From Sphaerotilus montanus (GTDB taxonomy: Bacteria > Pseudomonadota > Gammaproteobacteria > Burkholderiales > Burkholderiaceae_C), in the NCBI RefSeq assembly GCF_013410775.1, contig NZ_JACCFH010000002.1, forward strand, positions 124,001-188,000: a stretch of DNA of 64,000 nt. Reading direction: 5' to 3'. This document shows, one piece after another, positions 29,071 through 37,497 of the stretch. Position 1 is the stretch's first letter, and every line of letters starts with the position of its first letter. A program made the position numbers and the translations under genes. The notes beneath the pieces were generated by a model. The model was given only the letters and a program-made list of their open reading frames with translations. It searched no databases and was not told the DNA's origin.

Positions 29071-30119
29071 CTCCTGATTAGCAATGATCTTCAGCAAGGC
29101 CCTAGCCGACGATCAGGCGTAGCGTAGAAGGCAGACAAAGCGCAGGAGCGAGCACATGCCGATGAACCGAATCCAGTTCCAGCAAGGGATGTCGCTGCCG
29201 GAGTTCATGAGCAGCTTCGGCACGGAAGAGCAATGCGCCGAGGCGGTCAAGCAGGCACGCTGGCCCCAGGGCTTCGAGTGCCCGCGCTGCGGCACTGCGG
29301 CGCACTACGTGGTGGGCCAGGGCGCACGCAAGCTGTATCAATGCAACGGCTGCCGCCACCAGACTTCGCTGACCGCGGGCAGCCTGTTCGCGAGCACCAA
29401 GCTGCCGCTGAGAACGTGGTTCCTGGCGATCTACCTGCTCAGCCAGGCCAAGACGGGGCTGTCGGCGCTGGCGCTCAAGCGGCAGGTGGGCGTGAGCTAC
29501 CCGACGGCGTGGCTGATGCACCAGAAGATCATGCACGCGATGGCCGAGCGGGAGAGCCAGCACCGGCTCGACGGCACGGTGCAGCTCGACGATGCCTACC
29601 TCGGCGGGGAGCGCAGCGGCGGCAAGGCGGGTCGGGGTTCGGAGAACAAGGTGCCGTTCGTGGCGGCGGTCTCGGTCAATGACCAGGGGCATCCGCAGTA
29701 CGTCAAGCTCGCGCCGGTGAGCGGCTTCACGCTGGAGGCGGTGGGCCAGTGGGCGCAGGCGGCGCTGATGCCGGGAGCGCGGGTGGTCAGCGACGGGCTG
29801 GGGTGCTTCGCCGCGGTCACCAGCGCGGGCTGTCTGCACACGCCGATCGTGGTGGGGCAGCGCAAGCCGCGCGAGCTGCCCGAGTTCACCTGGGTCAACA
29901 CGGTGCTGGGCAACCTGAAGACGACGTTGTCGGGTGCGTTCCATGCGTTCAAGTACCCCAAGTACGCCAGCAGCTACCTGGCAGCGTTCGCCTACCGCTT
30001 CAACCGTCGGTTCGACCTGCGCGAGTTGGTGGCTCGGCTCATCATCGATGTCTCGCGGTGCAAGCCTCGGGCTCAGCGGGTCGTTCGGGGGAATGCTGAG
30101 GATCGTTGCTAATCAGGAG
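29071..30119 (+). mobile_element. IS1595-family insertion sequence (about 1.05 kb)
   Basis: The terminal inverted repeats begin CTCCTGATTAGCAAYGATCY at both ends (29071 onward; complement ending 30119), with about 24 of 26 positions matching. They flank one intact transposase gene. I could not see an 8-bp target duplication, so the element may have lost one flank by recombination. Confidence 0.8.
29156..30112 (+). CDS. IS1595-family (ISXO2-like) transposase
   Basis: A 318-residue transposase. It has an N-terminal zinc ribbon (ECPRCGT near residues 41-47, then YQCNGCRHQTS near 61-71) and a DDE-type domain starting at QLDDAYLGGERSGGK, with VVSDG as the second acidic motif and a following WVNTVLGNLKT segment. 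This order matches ISXO2-like transposases. The start ATG has GGAG upstream. The gene looks intact, so the element may be active. Confidence 0.9.
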   Translation: MPMNRIQFQQGMSLPEFMSSFGTEEQCAEAVKQARWPQGFECPRCGTAAHYVVGQGARKLYQCNGCRHQTSLTAGSLFASTKLPLRTWFLAIYLLSQAKTGLSALALKRQVGVSYPTAWLMHQKIMHAMAERESQHRLDGTVQLDDAYLGGERSGGKAGRGSENKVPFVAAVSVNDQGHPQYVKLAPVSGFTLEAVGQWAQAALMPGARVVSDGLGCFAAVTSAGCLHTPIVVGQRKPRELPEFTWVNTVLGNLKTTLSGAFHAFKYPKYASSYLAAFAYRFNRRFDLRELVARLIIDVSRCKPRAQRVVRGNAEDRC

Positions 30120-30150
30120 GCGCGAAGGAAAGCGCGCATGACCAAGTAAG

Positions 30151-30188
30151 AGCGACTGTGGTGTGAGAGCCTTGGTCGCTTTTTCTTT
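30151..30188 (+). terminator. Possible intrinsic terminator downstream of IS1595
   Basis: AGCGAC and GTCGCT pair across an 18-base loop and are followed directly by TTTTCTTT. The loop is long, so the assignment is tentative. Confidence 0.4.
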
Positions 30189-30229
30189 GGTACGCTGTGG
30201 CGCTTGCAGCCCTCATCGGGTCAGTGCTT

Positions 30230-30840
30230 TCAAGGAGCCTTCGCTTTGCGCTGCTGAAGCGTCCGAGCCACGGAGAAGTGGGTACGGCCGGGATCATGGG
30301 TGCGCTTGACCGCAGGCGTTCGTGTGCTGCGCCCGGTCTTGGGGTAGCGGGCCAGATCAAGCCGCTTGGCCTGCTGCGCCAGCCATGCCGCCATCGCCTG
30401 CGGACTGGCCCGCCGGAAGGGCTCCCAATCCTCGGCATCGACGATCGTGTCCAGGCTCTCGCCGAGGTTGCGCATCTCGATGGCCATGTATTAGCCCGAC
30501 AGCGCGGCCTCGGCTTCCTGGCCGTGGGCGGCGCGGACGGCCGCCTTGACCACCGCCAGCACGTTGAACGCCACCATCGCACAGGCCAGCGCGAACAGCG
30601 CCGCACCGGGATAGCACAGCGTGCGCACCTCGCAGCGCAGTTGCGTCGTCAGGTGCAGGAAGGCCCGCTCGATCGTCCAGCGCTGGTGGTACAGCGCCGC
30701 CAGCGTGAGTGCATCGGCCTGCTCGGCGCTCAGCGTGGTCACCAGACAGATCGTGTCGTCGCCATCGCGGGTCGGCTTGGGCAGCCGGATGCGGATGCGC
30801 CGCACCCTGAGTGCCTGATCGTCAGCCTCCAGACCGAGTT
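30230..30840 (-). pseudogene. IS4-family transposase remnant
   Basis: Read on the minus strand, the frame covers the C-terminal part of an IS4-type transposase (RIRLPKPTRDGDD, LVTTLSAEQADALTLAALYHQRWTIERAFLHL, the YxxRWxIE signature). It is interrupted by one in-frame TAA near 30488-30490, just before MAIEMRNLGESLDTI. The N-terminal catalytic part is missing; the frame stops at the edge of the 122-bp inverted-repeat element. Certainly non-functional. Confidence 0.75.
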
Positions 30841-30962
30841 GGAGAGCATGAGGAGTTGTGGGGTGTCACGCCGCAGCCCGCTGAAAACGAGGGAATCGGG
30901 ACGCGTTTCATCCGGCCCGAATTGCCTCTGAGGCTCATATCTCACAACTCCTCATGCTCTCC
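30841..30962. mobile_element. 122-bp MITE-like inverted-repeat element
   Basis: Perfect 20-bp inverted repeats (GGAGAGCATGAGGAGTTGTG at 30841-30860 and its complement at 30943-30962) enclose 82 bases without a gene. One edge exactly abuts the broken IS4 transposase, so this small element, or the larger element it derives from, probably caused that truncation. No target duplication was recognised. Confidence 0.6.
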
Positions 30963-31117
30963 GTGCAGGTGAGTGCTGAAAGCCATCGCCTGCTGCGCAG
31001 GTCTGCAGAAAAACGTCGGTCGGCGCAAGATGGCGGCTGGTGACACGACGGTTGGGCCTACCCCTACACGTATCGACTTGCCTAGATCGAGATGAACTGG
31101 TGTCACGACTGCTTGTT

Positions 31118-32179
31118 CTAGCCCTTTCGGGTGGATCGAGGCAGATCCAGAATTGCTCTCAGCCCCCCGCTGGTCCTGTTCTCCAGAACAAGGGTTCCAC
31201 CGTGGTAAACCGCCGCATCACGCGCGATCGCCAGACCCAGTCCGACACCCCCAGTGTCCAGATTGCGCGAGGAGTCCAGACGGACGAAGGGCTCACAGGC
31301 TCGGGCCAGATCGTATTCCGGTATGCCGGGCCCGTCATCATCAACCACCACGCGCAGCGCTGTGGCGGAATCTTCGATCCGCACAGTCACGTTCTTGCCA
31401 TGGGCCACTGCGTTGTCGATCAGGTTGGTCACGGCGCGCTTCAGGACTGACAGCTTGCCGGCATAGGGTACCGGTGTCGCATGCCCAAGATCAGGATCCT
31501 CCAGGCGCACATGGCGCCCGAGCGCCTGCTCATCCTCGACGATGCTCGACAGCAGCGCATCCATGTTGATCGGCTGGATCGGCTCCGCATCCTCCAGTCC
31601 GCGCAGGTAGGCCAGAACGCTGTTGACCATGCCCTGCATGGCGTCGATGTCGGCATTCAGCTTGTCCTGCAGAGCAGGGTCGTCAACCAACTCGGCGCGC
31701 AGTCGCATGCGGGTGAGCGGCGTGCGCAGGTCGTGCGACACCGCCGCCAGCGCGCGGCCTCGCTCCACCACCAACTGGCGCAGCCGATGCTGCATGAAGT
31801 TGAATGCTTCGGCCGCGCGACGCACTTCGGCCGGGCCGCCCACAGGCAGTGGAGCGGCATCCAGGTCGTGCGCAAACGCGGTCGAGGCCATTGCCATCCG
31901 CTGCAGCGGTTTCGTCACCCAGCGCACGGCAACGAGCGACACGATGATGACCGCCCCGAGTGTGAGCGACACATGCCAGATAAAGCGCAGCGGCAGCGCG
32001 TCGAGTGGCGCAAGCGGCGGCATGCCCGAATACATGTGACCGTCTGCCAGCAGTGCAGCGCGTTCCTGCAAATGCAGCAGCAGGCTGGCGAACTGCGCGG
32101 CCAGCAGGCCGAGCACCAAGATCAGCATCATGCGACCGGACAGCGAGCGCGGCAGCAGTCTGTCGAAAATCATTCGCAT
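31118..32179 (-). CDS. Sensor histidine kinase (EnvZ type)
   Basis: A 353-residue inner-membrane kinase. There are two transmembrane segments (about 13-35 and 68-90) around a very short periplasmic loop, then a HAMP domain. The H box is LAAVSHDLRTPLTRMRLRAEL (phospho-acceptor His about 155), followed by N box LIDNAVAHG, G1 DDDGPGIP and G2 GVGLGLAIA. The ATG at 32179 overlaps the end of the response-regulator gene by ten bases, so the pair is co-translated. The tiny periplasmic loop suggests it does not sense a ligand with a folded periplasmic domain. The signal is unknown. Confidence 0.9.
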   Translation of the reverse strand: MRMIFDRLLPRSLSGRMMLILVLGLLAAQFASLLLHLQERAALLADGHMYSGMPPLAPLDALPLRFIWHVSLTLGAVIIVSLVAVRWVTKPLQRMAMASTAFAHDLDAAPLPVGGPAEVRRAAEAFNFMQHRLRQLVVERGRALAAVSHDLRTPLTRMRLRAELVDDPALQDKLNADIDAMQGMVNSVLAYLRGLEDAEPIQPINMDALLSSIVEDEQALGRHVRLEDPDLGHATPVPYAGKLSVLKRAVTNLIDNAVAHGKNVTVRIEDSATALRVVVDDDGPGIPEYDLARACEPFVRLDSSRNLDTGGVGLGLAIARDAAVYHGGTLVLENRTSGGLRAILDLPRSTRKG

Positions 32180-32901
32180 GAGGGCAGACCCTCCACGGCA
32201 GCAGCCAGCACATAGCCTTCGCCGCGTACCGTCTTGATGAGGCCGGATTCGCGACCAGTGTCCTGCAGGCGTTGACGCAGCCGGCTGATCTGCACGTCGA
32301 TCGCGCGGTCGTAGGGTTCTGCCTCGCGGCCGTGGATGAGTTCTACCAACTGATCTCGGTTGAGCACGCGGTTGGGGTGGTCGAGCAGGATCCGCAAAAG
32401 CCGGTACTCGGCACCCGACAACGGGGTGGCGACTCCATCTGCGCCAGTCAGCACCCGAGTGGCGGTGTCCAGTTTCCGGCCGGCGAAGCCCAGGCAACGC
32501 TGGCTGTCCGGCTTCAGGTTGGGTGGAAGTGAGCGGGTGCGCCGCAGGATGCCCTTGATGAGTGCCAGCAGTTCGCGCGGGCTGAAGGGCTTGACCAGGT
32601 AGTCGTCTGCGCCCATCTCGATGCCTAGGATGCGGTCGGCTTCCTCTCCGCGCGCCGTGAGCATCAGCACCGGCAGATTGGACCTGGAACGCAGGTCACG
32701 ACACAGCACCAGGCCGTCGGTATCAGGCAGCATCAGGTCGAGCACCATCAGGTCGATGGCGTGCTTGTCCAGCACTTGCCACATCTCCCGGCCACTGCCA
32801 GCCGGCTTGGCATCGAAGCCATTGCGCGCAAGATAGTCCACCAGCAGTTGGCGTATCTCTGGATCGTCATCGACGATCAGGATGCTGTCTTTCGGGTCCA
32901 T
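32170..32901 (-). CDS. OmpR-family response regulator
   Basis: A 243-residue regulator. The receiver domain has the acidic pair D12/D13, the phospho-acceptor D55 (LMVLDLMLP), the threonine motif in LMLTARGEE and K in LVKPFSP. The C-terminal winged helix includes LSGAEYRLLRILLDHPNRVLNRDQL and IDVQISRLRQRL, with the closing IKTVRGEGYVL. It is the first gene of the kinase operon. Targets are not evident; the divergently placed DUF4395 gene begins 180 bases away and could be regulated by it. Confidence 0.93.
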   Translation of the reverse strand: MDPKDSILIVDDDPEIRQLLVDYLARNGFDAKPAGSGREMWQVLDKHAIDLMVLDLMLPDTDGLVLCRDLRSRSNLPVLMLTARGEEADRILGIEMGADDYLVKPFSPRELLALIKGILRRTRSLPPNLKPDSQRCLGFAGRKLDTATRVLTGADGVATPLSGAEYRLLRILLDHPNRVLNRDQLVELIHGREAEPYDRAIDVQISRLRQRLQDTGRESGLIKTVRGEGYVLAAAVEGLPSCE

Positions 32902-33081
32902 GGCCGTAGTGTGGAAGTCGGCATCGCCGAGCGAGGTACCCAGACATGGTGAGTTTTGTATCGCAGTGTTGCATGCGACCCCTGCGCAAGATGGCGATGC
33001 AATTCACTCGGTGGCCGCCATTCGGCCGGCATCTTCTGCGGTTTCAATGCGTGCATGTAAACACCCCCGGGTACTCCCAGC

Positions 33082-33837
33082 ATGTCAACCATCTTTTCGT
33101 TTGGTGAACGCCTCGACGGCTACGCTGTGCCGGTGCTCAACGAGCGCGCCGTGCGCGCTGCTGCCGGCATCGTCTTCTTCTTCGCTTTTCTGTCGTTCAT
33201 GAATGCCTGGCTGGTCGGCAATTTCCAGCCTACACGGGTGTTCGTGGTGGCCTTCCTGATCGACTTCACCATCCGCATCTTCGTCAACCCGAAGTTCGCG
33301 CCGAGTCTCATCGTGGGTCAGTGGATGGTTCGCAAGCAGCAGCCCGAGTACGTCGGCGCACCTCAGAAGCGATTCGCGTGGGCGATCGGCTTCGTGCTGG
33401 CGGTGGTGATGTTGTACCTGGTCGTGATCAAGCATGTCATCGGGCCGATCAACTTGATCGTCTGCGCGGCCTGCCTTGTGCTGCTGTTCTTCGAGACAGC
33501 CTTCGGCATCTGCATCGGCTGCAAGGTCTACAACTGGTTCAACAAGGACCAGGCGAAGCTTTGTCCGGGTGGTGTGTGCGAGTTCGAGCCGGCACGCGGT
33601 GCCGGCGGCAACTGGGTGCAGGCGACCGTGGTACTGGCCTTTGTCGGCGTCATCGGTGCATGGATCAGCCGCGTGTCAGCCAACGACCCCTACGCCCGTG
33701 CGGTCACCCCTGCCACCGAACCGCCCATGGTCTCACCAGCGGTGGACGCAGCCGAAGTCGAGCGCTGCAAGGTGCCCGATTTCGCCAAGGCCATGGGTCA
33801 TGAGGAAAAGTGGAAGCTCCACAACAACTGCAAGTGA
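33082..33837 (+). CDS. DUF4395 integral membrane protein
   Basis: A 251-residue membrane protein with about five hydrophobic segments (for example AAAGIVFFFAFLSFM, AWAIGFVLAVVMLYLVVI, LIVCAACLVLLFF and VQATVVLAFVGVIGAWI). The DUF4395 signature VNPKFAPSLIVG and the cysteine pairs in GICIGCKVYNWF and LCPGGVCE are present. The family has no established function; the cysteines and the neighbouring rhodanese remnant suggest sulfur or thiol chemistry, which is inference. The last about 60 residues form a soluble tail. It is divergent from the two-component system and is followed closely by a small exported protein. Confidence 0.8.
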   Translation: MSTIFSFGERLDGYAVPVLNERAVRAAAGIVFFFAFLSFMNAWLVGNFQPTRVFVVAFLIDFTIRIFVNPKFAPSLIVGQWMVRKQQPEYVGAPQKRFAWAIGFVLAVVMLYLVVIKHVIGPINLIVCAACLVLLFFETAFGICIGCKVYNWFNKDQAKLCPGGVCEFEPARGAGGNWVQATVVLAFVGVIGAWISRVSANDPYARAVTPATEPPMVSPAVDAAEVERCKVPDFAKAMGHEEKWKLHNNCK

Positions 33838-33848
33838 GAACCCCAGCC

Positions 33849-34268
33849 ATGCTCTGTCTGACCCTCTCGCGCCGCCGCTGGCTGACCAGTCTCACCGCAG
33901 CAAGCGCGTCACTGCTGCTGGCCCAAGCTGTCCACGCAGCGCAACCCGTGGTCGAGATCATTGCCTTCGCCCACCCACCGGTACAGTCCGCGCTCAAACC
34001 GCTGCGCGACTGGCTCTCAGCCCAGGGAACAAGGCTGAAGGTCGTCGAGATTGACATGGAGACGCCTGCAGGGGAGAAGCGTCTGCAGGCGGTGGGCGTG
34101 ACCGGCCATGTGCCCGTGGTCGTGCTCATCGATGGCCAGCATCGGCACAAACGTGCCGACGGCAGCAGCCTCGTGAGCTTCCCCGCTGGACCTGGCACGC
34201 CGCCGGGTGTCAAGGGCACCTGGTCGGCCGCGGACGTCGAAGCCATCCTGAAATCGCGTTTGAGGTGA
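33849..34268 (+). CDS. Small exported protein of unknown function
   Basis: A 139-residue protein starting 11 bases after the DUF4395 stop. The N-terminus (SRRRWLTSLTAASASLLLAQAVHA) is a signal peptide and resembles a twin-arginine signal. The mature part (VVEIIAFAHPPVQSALKPLRDWL, then VPVVVLIDGQ) has the alternating strand-helix pattern of a thioredoxin-like fold but lacks a CxxC. It is probably periplasmic and works with the DUF4395 protein. An upstream in-frame ATG at 33810 lies inside the previous gene and was not preferred. Confidence 0.6.
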   Translation: MLCLTLSRRRWLTSLTAASASLLLAQAVHAAQPVVEIIAFAHPPVQSALKPLRDWLSAQGTRLKVVEIDMETPAGEKRLQAVGVTGHVPVVVLIDGQHRHKRADGSSLVSFPAGPGTPPGVKGTWSAADVEAILKSRLR

Positions 34269-34429
34269 GGTCTATGCGCAGTCGCCGCAGCGGTGCCATC
34301 GCTTGCGCCTTGTTGGCATCTGCGCGAACTGGCTGTTGATGCCTCGACGCTGCGACGGCTGCGTAGATCAGGCAAATTCCTTTTTTTCACCACGATCCAG
34401 CACTCACGGCCCAGATCCGAGCGGAATGT

Positions 34430-35347
34430 TCAACGCCCAACCTTGCTCGCCCCCCAGCCCCACTGGTCCATCAGACGCTGATCCCGGGCGCTTTCGGCTT
34501 CGATGGAGTCTTGCGGCAGTTGCTTGCGACAGTCCTCCATCGCCTGGGGGTCTGGCGGCTCGACGGTCCGCGCCGGAACAGGCGCACGGTCTGAACGGCC
34601 ATCCCAGGCATACGGATTGCCGAATGCCGAGGGGTCGGGCAAGCAGTCGTCCTTGTAGATCGGCGGGCCGTCCGTTGCGTAGGGCGTGAACGAGAGGGTC
34701 TTCTCGAAGACCAGGGGCTTGCCCGTCGGCGTGGGCGGCCAGCGCGGCAGACTTGCGATGGCCTGGCGGGCCAGTTGTTCGGCGACGGGCGAGGTGGACC
34801 ACAGGGTCTCCAGCCGGGTCAAGGTGCCGTCAGCCCCGATCTCCACCCGGAAACGGACCGAGCCCTGGTCAGGCCCTTCGATCGCGGTCCCCATCATGCT
34901 GCGCACCTGCTGACCCCAGGTGTGGCGATAGCCCTTGCTGTTCTTGAGCGTGTACCTGGCGGCAAAGGCCCATTCTTCCGCCGTGGGCGCTGGCGGCGCG
35001 GCCATGGAGGCGATCTGGCGCGGCGCGGCGGAAGTGTCAGCGGCGGCGACGCTGTCGGGTTCGTGGAGGGCCGGGGCCAGCGCCGTGGTGGTCGGCACCG
35101 GTTGAGTCGACACAGCGCGAGCCACTGGAACAACGGCCGCCGGTCGCACCTCGGGCACTGGGCGGATGTCCACCGGTGCTGGCAGCGTCGGCGGCATCAG
35201 TGTCATCTGGATCACAGGCGGCTCGTCTGCCGCGCGCACCGGCGTGTCCGGGGCCGTGACTAGGTGCCGGGCGGCCAGCGTCAGCACCACGGCATGCAGG
35301 GCCAGCGAGACGCCCAGGCCGAAGCAAGGAATGGCACGGCGGTTCAT
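34430..35347 (-). CDS. TonB-like energy transducer
   Basis: A 305-residue protein with a single N-terminal membrane anchor (GVSLALHAVVLTLAARHL), a Pro/Ala-rich periplasmic linker (about residues 40-125) and a C-terminal TonB-like domain (GSVRFRVEIGADGTLTRLETLWSTS, then QAIASLPRWPP). The ATG at 35347 was chosen because it directly precedes the membrane anchor; the frame is open further upstream. About 100 residues after the TonB-like fold (ending in a Trp-rich tail, MDQWGWGA) are unusual. No ExbB/ExbD or receptor is nearby, so it may couple to host components or be a TonB-domain protein with another role. Confidence 0.65.
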   Translation of the reverse strand: MNRRAIPCFGLGVSLALHAVVLTLAARHLVTAPDTPVRAADEPPVIQMTLMPPTLPAPVDIRPVPEVRPAAVVPVARAVSTQPVPTTTALAPALHEPDSVAAADTSAAPRQIASMAAPPAPTAEEWAFAARYTLKNSKGYRHTWGQQVRSMMGTAIEGPDQGSVRFRVEIGADGTLTRLETLWSTSPVAEQLARQAIASLPRWPPTPTGKPLVFEKTLSFTPYATDGPPIYKDDCLPDPSAFGNPYAWDGRSDRAPVPARTVEPPDPQAMEDCRKQLPQDSIEAESARDQRLMDQWGWGASKVGR

Positions 35348-35367
35348 CACCAAGGCCGGTTCTGAAA

Positions 35368-35520
35368 TCAGCCCTTCTTGCTCGCCCGTGCGTAAGCCTC
35401 CAGCCCACCGCGGGCCTTCCACTCGTTGTAGCCGCCGTACAGCAGCCGCACGTTCTCGAACCCGTCCATGCGCAGCGCCATGGCGACCTGGGCGGCGAAG
35501 GAGCTGGTGTTGGGGCCGAC
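35368..35520 (-). pseudogene. Rhodanese C-terminal fragment
   Basis: On the minus strand 35520-35368 reads VGPNTSSFAAQVAMALRMDG, then FENVRLLYGGYNEWKARGG and a stop. This is the C-terminal part of a rhodanese-fold domain, including the GGxxxWxxxG motif. The active-site cysteine and everything before it are missing because the homology stops at about 35521, where unrelated DNA begins. It sits 20 bases upstream of the TonB-like gene in the same orientation, so the two were probably one operon before the break. Confidence 0.7.
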
Positions 35521-35629
35521 TCAGAATTCGGAATTTAAAGCACGCTACGCCGATGCTCCCTGAGCCGAATGGCTGCACGCGATTGGCCTCTTACGCAAGG
35601 ATCCGGTTCCACTGGACCTCGGACCCCTA

Positions 35630-36225
35630 CCCGCTCGTTCGGTCAGCCGGTCACGACGCTGACACCGCTGATCGAGGCCGTGAGCGAGTTCACCAGCCGA
35701 GCGGCGGTGCGGCTGCGGGCACAGGACAGCGCGGCCGGGGCGGTGCTGGTGTTCATCCGCACGAGTCCGTTCCGGAAGTCGCCGCAGTATTCGCGCTCGG
35801 TGGTGGTGCCGCTGGCGCATCCCACCCAGGACACGGCCAGGCTGGTGGGCGCGGCCCTGCACGGTCTGCGCTCGATCTACCAGAGCGGGTATGCGCTGGC
35901 CAAGGCCGGCGTGATGCTGGTGCAGTTGCAGACCTGTCTGCCCCGTGACGCGCAGGCAGGCACCCCCGCGGGGTCAGTGGCAACCTCGGTGCGGCAAGGC
36001 GAGTTCGATTTCGAGTCCACGGGCAGCCAACGGGGCGCCGGCCACTTGATGAAAGCCCTCGACGCGGTCAACGCGCGCTGGGGGCGCGGCACTCTGCAGA
36101 TCGCGAGTGCGCAGGCTCGGGTGCCTCGGCACGATGAGGTGGCCACCCAGTGGACCGGCAAGCAGGAGCGTAGGACCCCGGCTTACACGACGTGCTGGTC
36201 CGAGATGCCGGTCGTGCGGGCCTGA
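35630..36225 (+). pseudogene. umuC-like translesion polymerase, 3' fragment
   Basis: From about 35630 the plus strand reads RSFGQPVTTLTPLIEAVSEF, then VLVFIRTSPF, YAKAGVMLVQLQTC, LMKALDAVNARWGRGTLQIA and ends with RRTPAYTTCW. This is the C-terminal third of UmuC (DNA polymerase V). The polymerase domain is absent. The 35521-35629 stretch between this and the rhodanese fragment has no recognisable content. The gene tail overlaps the convergent hypothetical gene at 36183. Confidence 0.75.
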
Positions 36226-36533
36226 GGCGGCTCACCGGACTCCGGCGCCGGTACGTCCAGCACCTTGGCGCCCGAGAAGATGCATTCGAGCTTCTCGTTG
36301 ATGTAGTCGCTCATCACCGGGTGCAGCGGCAAGGCCTGCCCGCTGTGGCGGTTGCACTCTGAAAAGTCGATGCCCTGCGCATGGGCCTGCGCGCAGGCCA
36401 GCAGGTACTCATTCATCAACCCCGAAAACTCGATGAACGGATGCACGCCGATCTGCACCGCCGAGCGGTAGAACGCATCGGCGCTGGCCCGCATGGCGCG
36501 CAGCGCCTGTTCTCGCTCTGAGGCGTCCATCAT
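36183..36533 (-). CDS. Hypothetical plasmid protein, 116 aa
   Basis: Starts at a double ATG (36533/36530) behind CAGGAG. The sequence MMDASEREQALRAMRASADAFYRSAVQIGVH, with FIEFSGLMNEYLLAC and HPVMSDYINEKLECIF, is helical and soluble. It looks like a conserved accessory protein of plasmids and integrative elements, but I do not recognise a named family. It overlaps the 3' end of the convergent umuC fragment by 43 bases and lies 28 bases downstream of the H-NS-like gene, likely in one transcript with it. Confidence 0.55.
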   Translation of the reverse strand: MMDASEREQALRAMRASADAFYRSAVQIGVHPFIEFSGLMNEYLLACAQAHAQGIDFSECNRHSGQALPLHPVMSDYINEKLECIFSGAKVLDVPAPESGEPPQARTTGISDQHVV

Positions 36534-36561
36534 GGGCAAGTGCTCCTGACCGGATGCGGCC

Positions 36562-36912
36562 TCACACCGCGAACTCGTCGCGGCTGTGGCCGGCATCGAC
36601 CGCCGCGCGCAGCCACTTGGGCATCAGCCCCCGTCCGCTCCACGTTTCCCCTGTATTCGGGTCACGGTACTTCGCGGCGACCTTGGATCTGCCCGGAGCG
36701 GGCGCATCCGCCAGCGAGGGCTTGGGGCCCCGCTTGCCGCGGCCCGACTCGGCCAGATCCGCCGCCACCAGGCCATGCTCGGCCATCAGTTGCTTGATCT
36801 GGGCGATCACCTCGCGACGCGCATGCATCTGCGCCTCGGCAATGGCCTTGGACAGTTCGGCCTGTTGCCGCTCCAGCGCCTCGCGCTGCGCGATCAGATT
36901 CGACAGTGCCAT
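36562..36912 (-). CDS. H-NS-like nucleoid protein
   Basis: A 116-residue xenogeneic-silencer type protein. The N-terminal half is a coiled coil (IAQREALERQQAELSKAIAEAQ). The C-terminal DNA-binding domain has YRDPNTGETWSGRGLMPKWL, the H-NS signature with the GRG hook. The ATG at 36912 has AAGGA nine bases upstream; a GTG 24 bases earlier is less likely. Plasmid H-NS proteins silence AT-rich DNA and reduce the cost of the plasmid to its host. Targets here could include the AT-rich patches at 28.7, 44-47 and 53.6 kb. Confidence 0.9.
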   Translation of the reverse strand: MALSNLIAQREALERQQAELSKAIAEAQMHARREVIAQIKQLMAEHGLVAADLAESGRGKRGPKPSLADAPAPGRSKVAAKYRDPNTGETWSGRGLMPKWLRAAVDAGHSRDEFAV

Positions 36913-37044
36913 GGAGAGGATCCTTTGACGGCTCACGTTGATGGCTCACATTGATTGTTCAATCAACGAGCCCTGACCGTCGAGGATATCGCGAAGCACT
37001 GGCGGCCACGAGGCGCACACCCGGTCGTTCAGGAGTTGGTCAAG

Positions 37045-37497
37045 TCACCGCACCTCGAACCGCGCAAGCAAGTGCCGGCCCTCTCCCACCGACTTGGCCT
37101 CGTCCTGCCTATTCGGCTCGAACCAGCCCTCCTCATCCCACAGCTTGCACACCAGCAGGCGCCCCTGCCGCTGCTCCGGGATCGAGAGCACCCAGACCTC
37201 GCGCACACGCGCCATGCGCCAGAGTCCCCTGCCCTCCTGCGCCGCCCCCGGCCTCACGCAGTGCAACGCCACAAGCGCCTCGGGCGGCGTGTCTCTCAGC
37301 CACGCCAGCAGCGACTCTTCGTCCGCGACCAGCGTGGTCTGGTCACACCCGATGTCCCGGCCTTCTTCCCGGACGTAGGTCGTCAACACGAACCACGCGA
37401 GGTCCAGGTTGAGCGACACCGCGCTCCACTGGCGCACGTCCGGCGGCCGAAACGGGTTGAAGGATTGGCTTTCATGGACATCGCAGGTCTCGAACAT
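37045..37497 (-). CDS. Hypothetical protein divergent from XRE regulator
   Basis: A 150-residue frame beginning MFETCDVHESQSFNPFRPPD and ending LLARFEVR. It has no membrane segment and I recognise no family. Composition and codon use fit a real gene (for example LAWFVLTTYVREEGRDIGCD, LLVCKLWDEEGWFEP). Its ATG is embedded in the same CATG as the ATG of the divergent regulator, so the two would share their start region. No clear ribosome site was seen. Moderate confidence that it is expressed. Confidence 0.5.
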   Translation of the reverse strand: MFETCDVHESQSFNPFRPPDVRQWSAVSLNLDLAWFVLTTYVREEGRDIGCDQTTLVADEESLLAWLRDTPPEALVALHCVRPGAAQEGRGLWRMARVREVWVLSIPEQRQGRLLVCKLWDEEGWFEPNRQDEAKSVGEGRHLLARFEVR

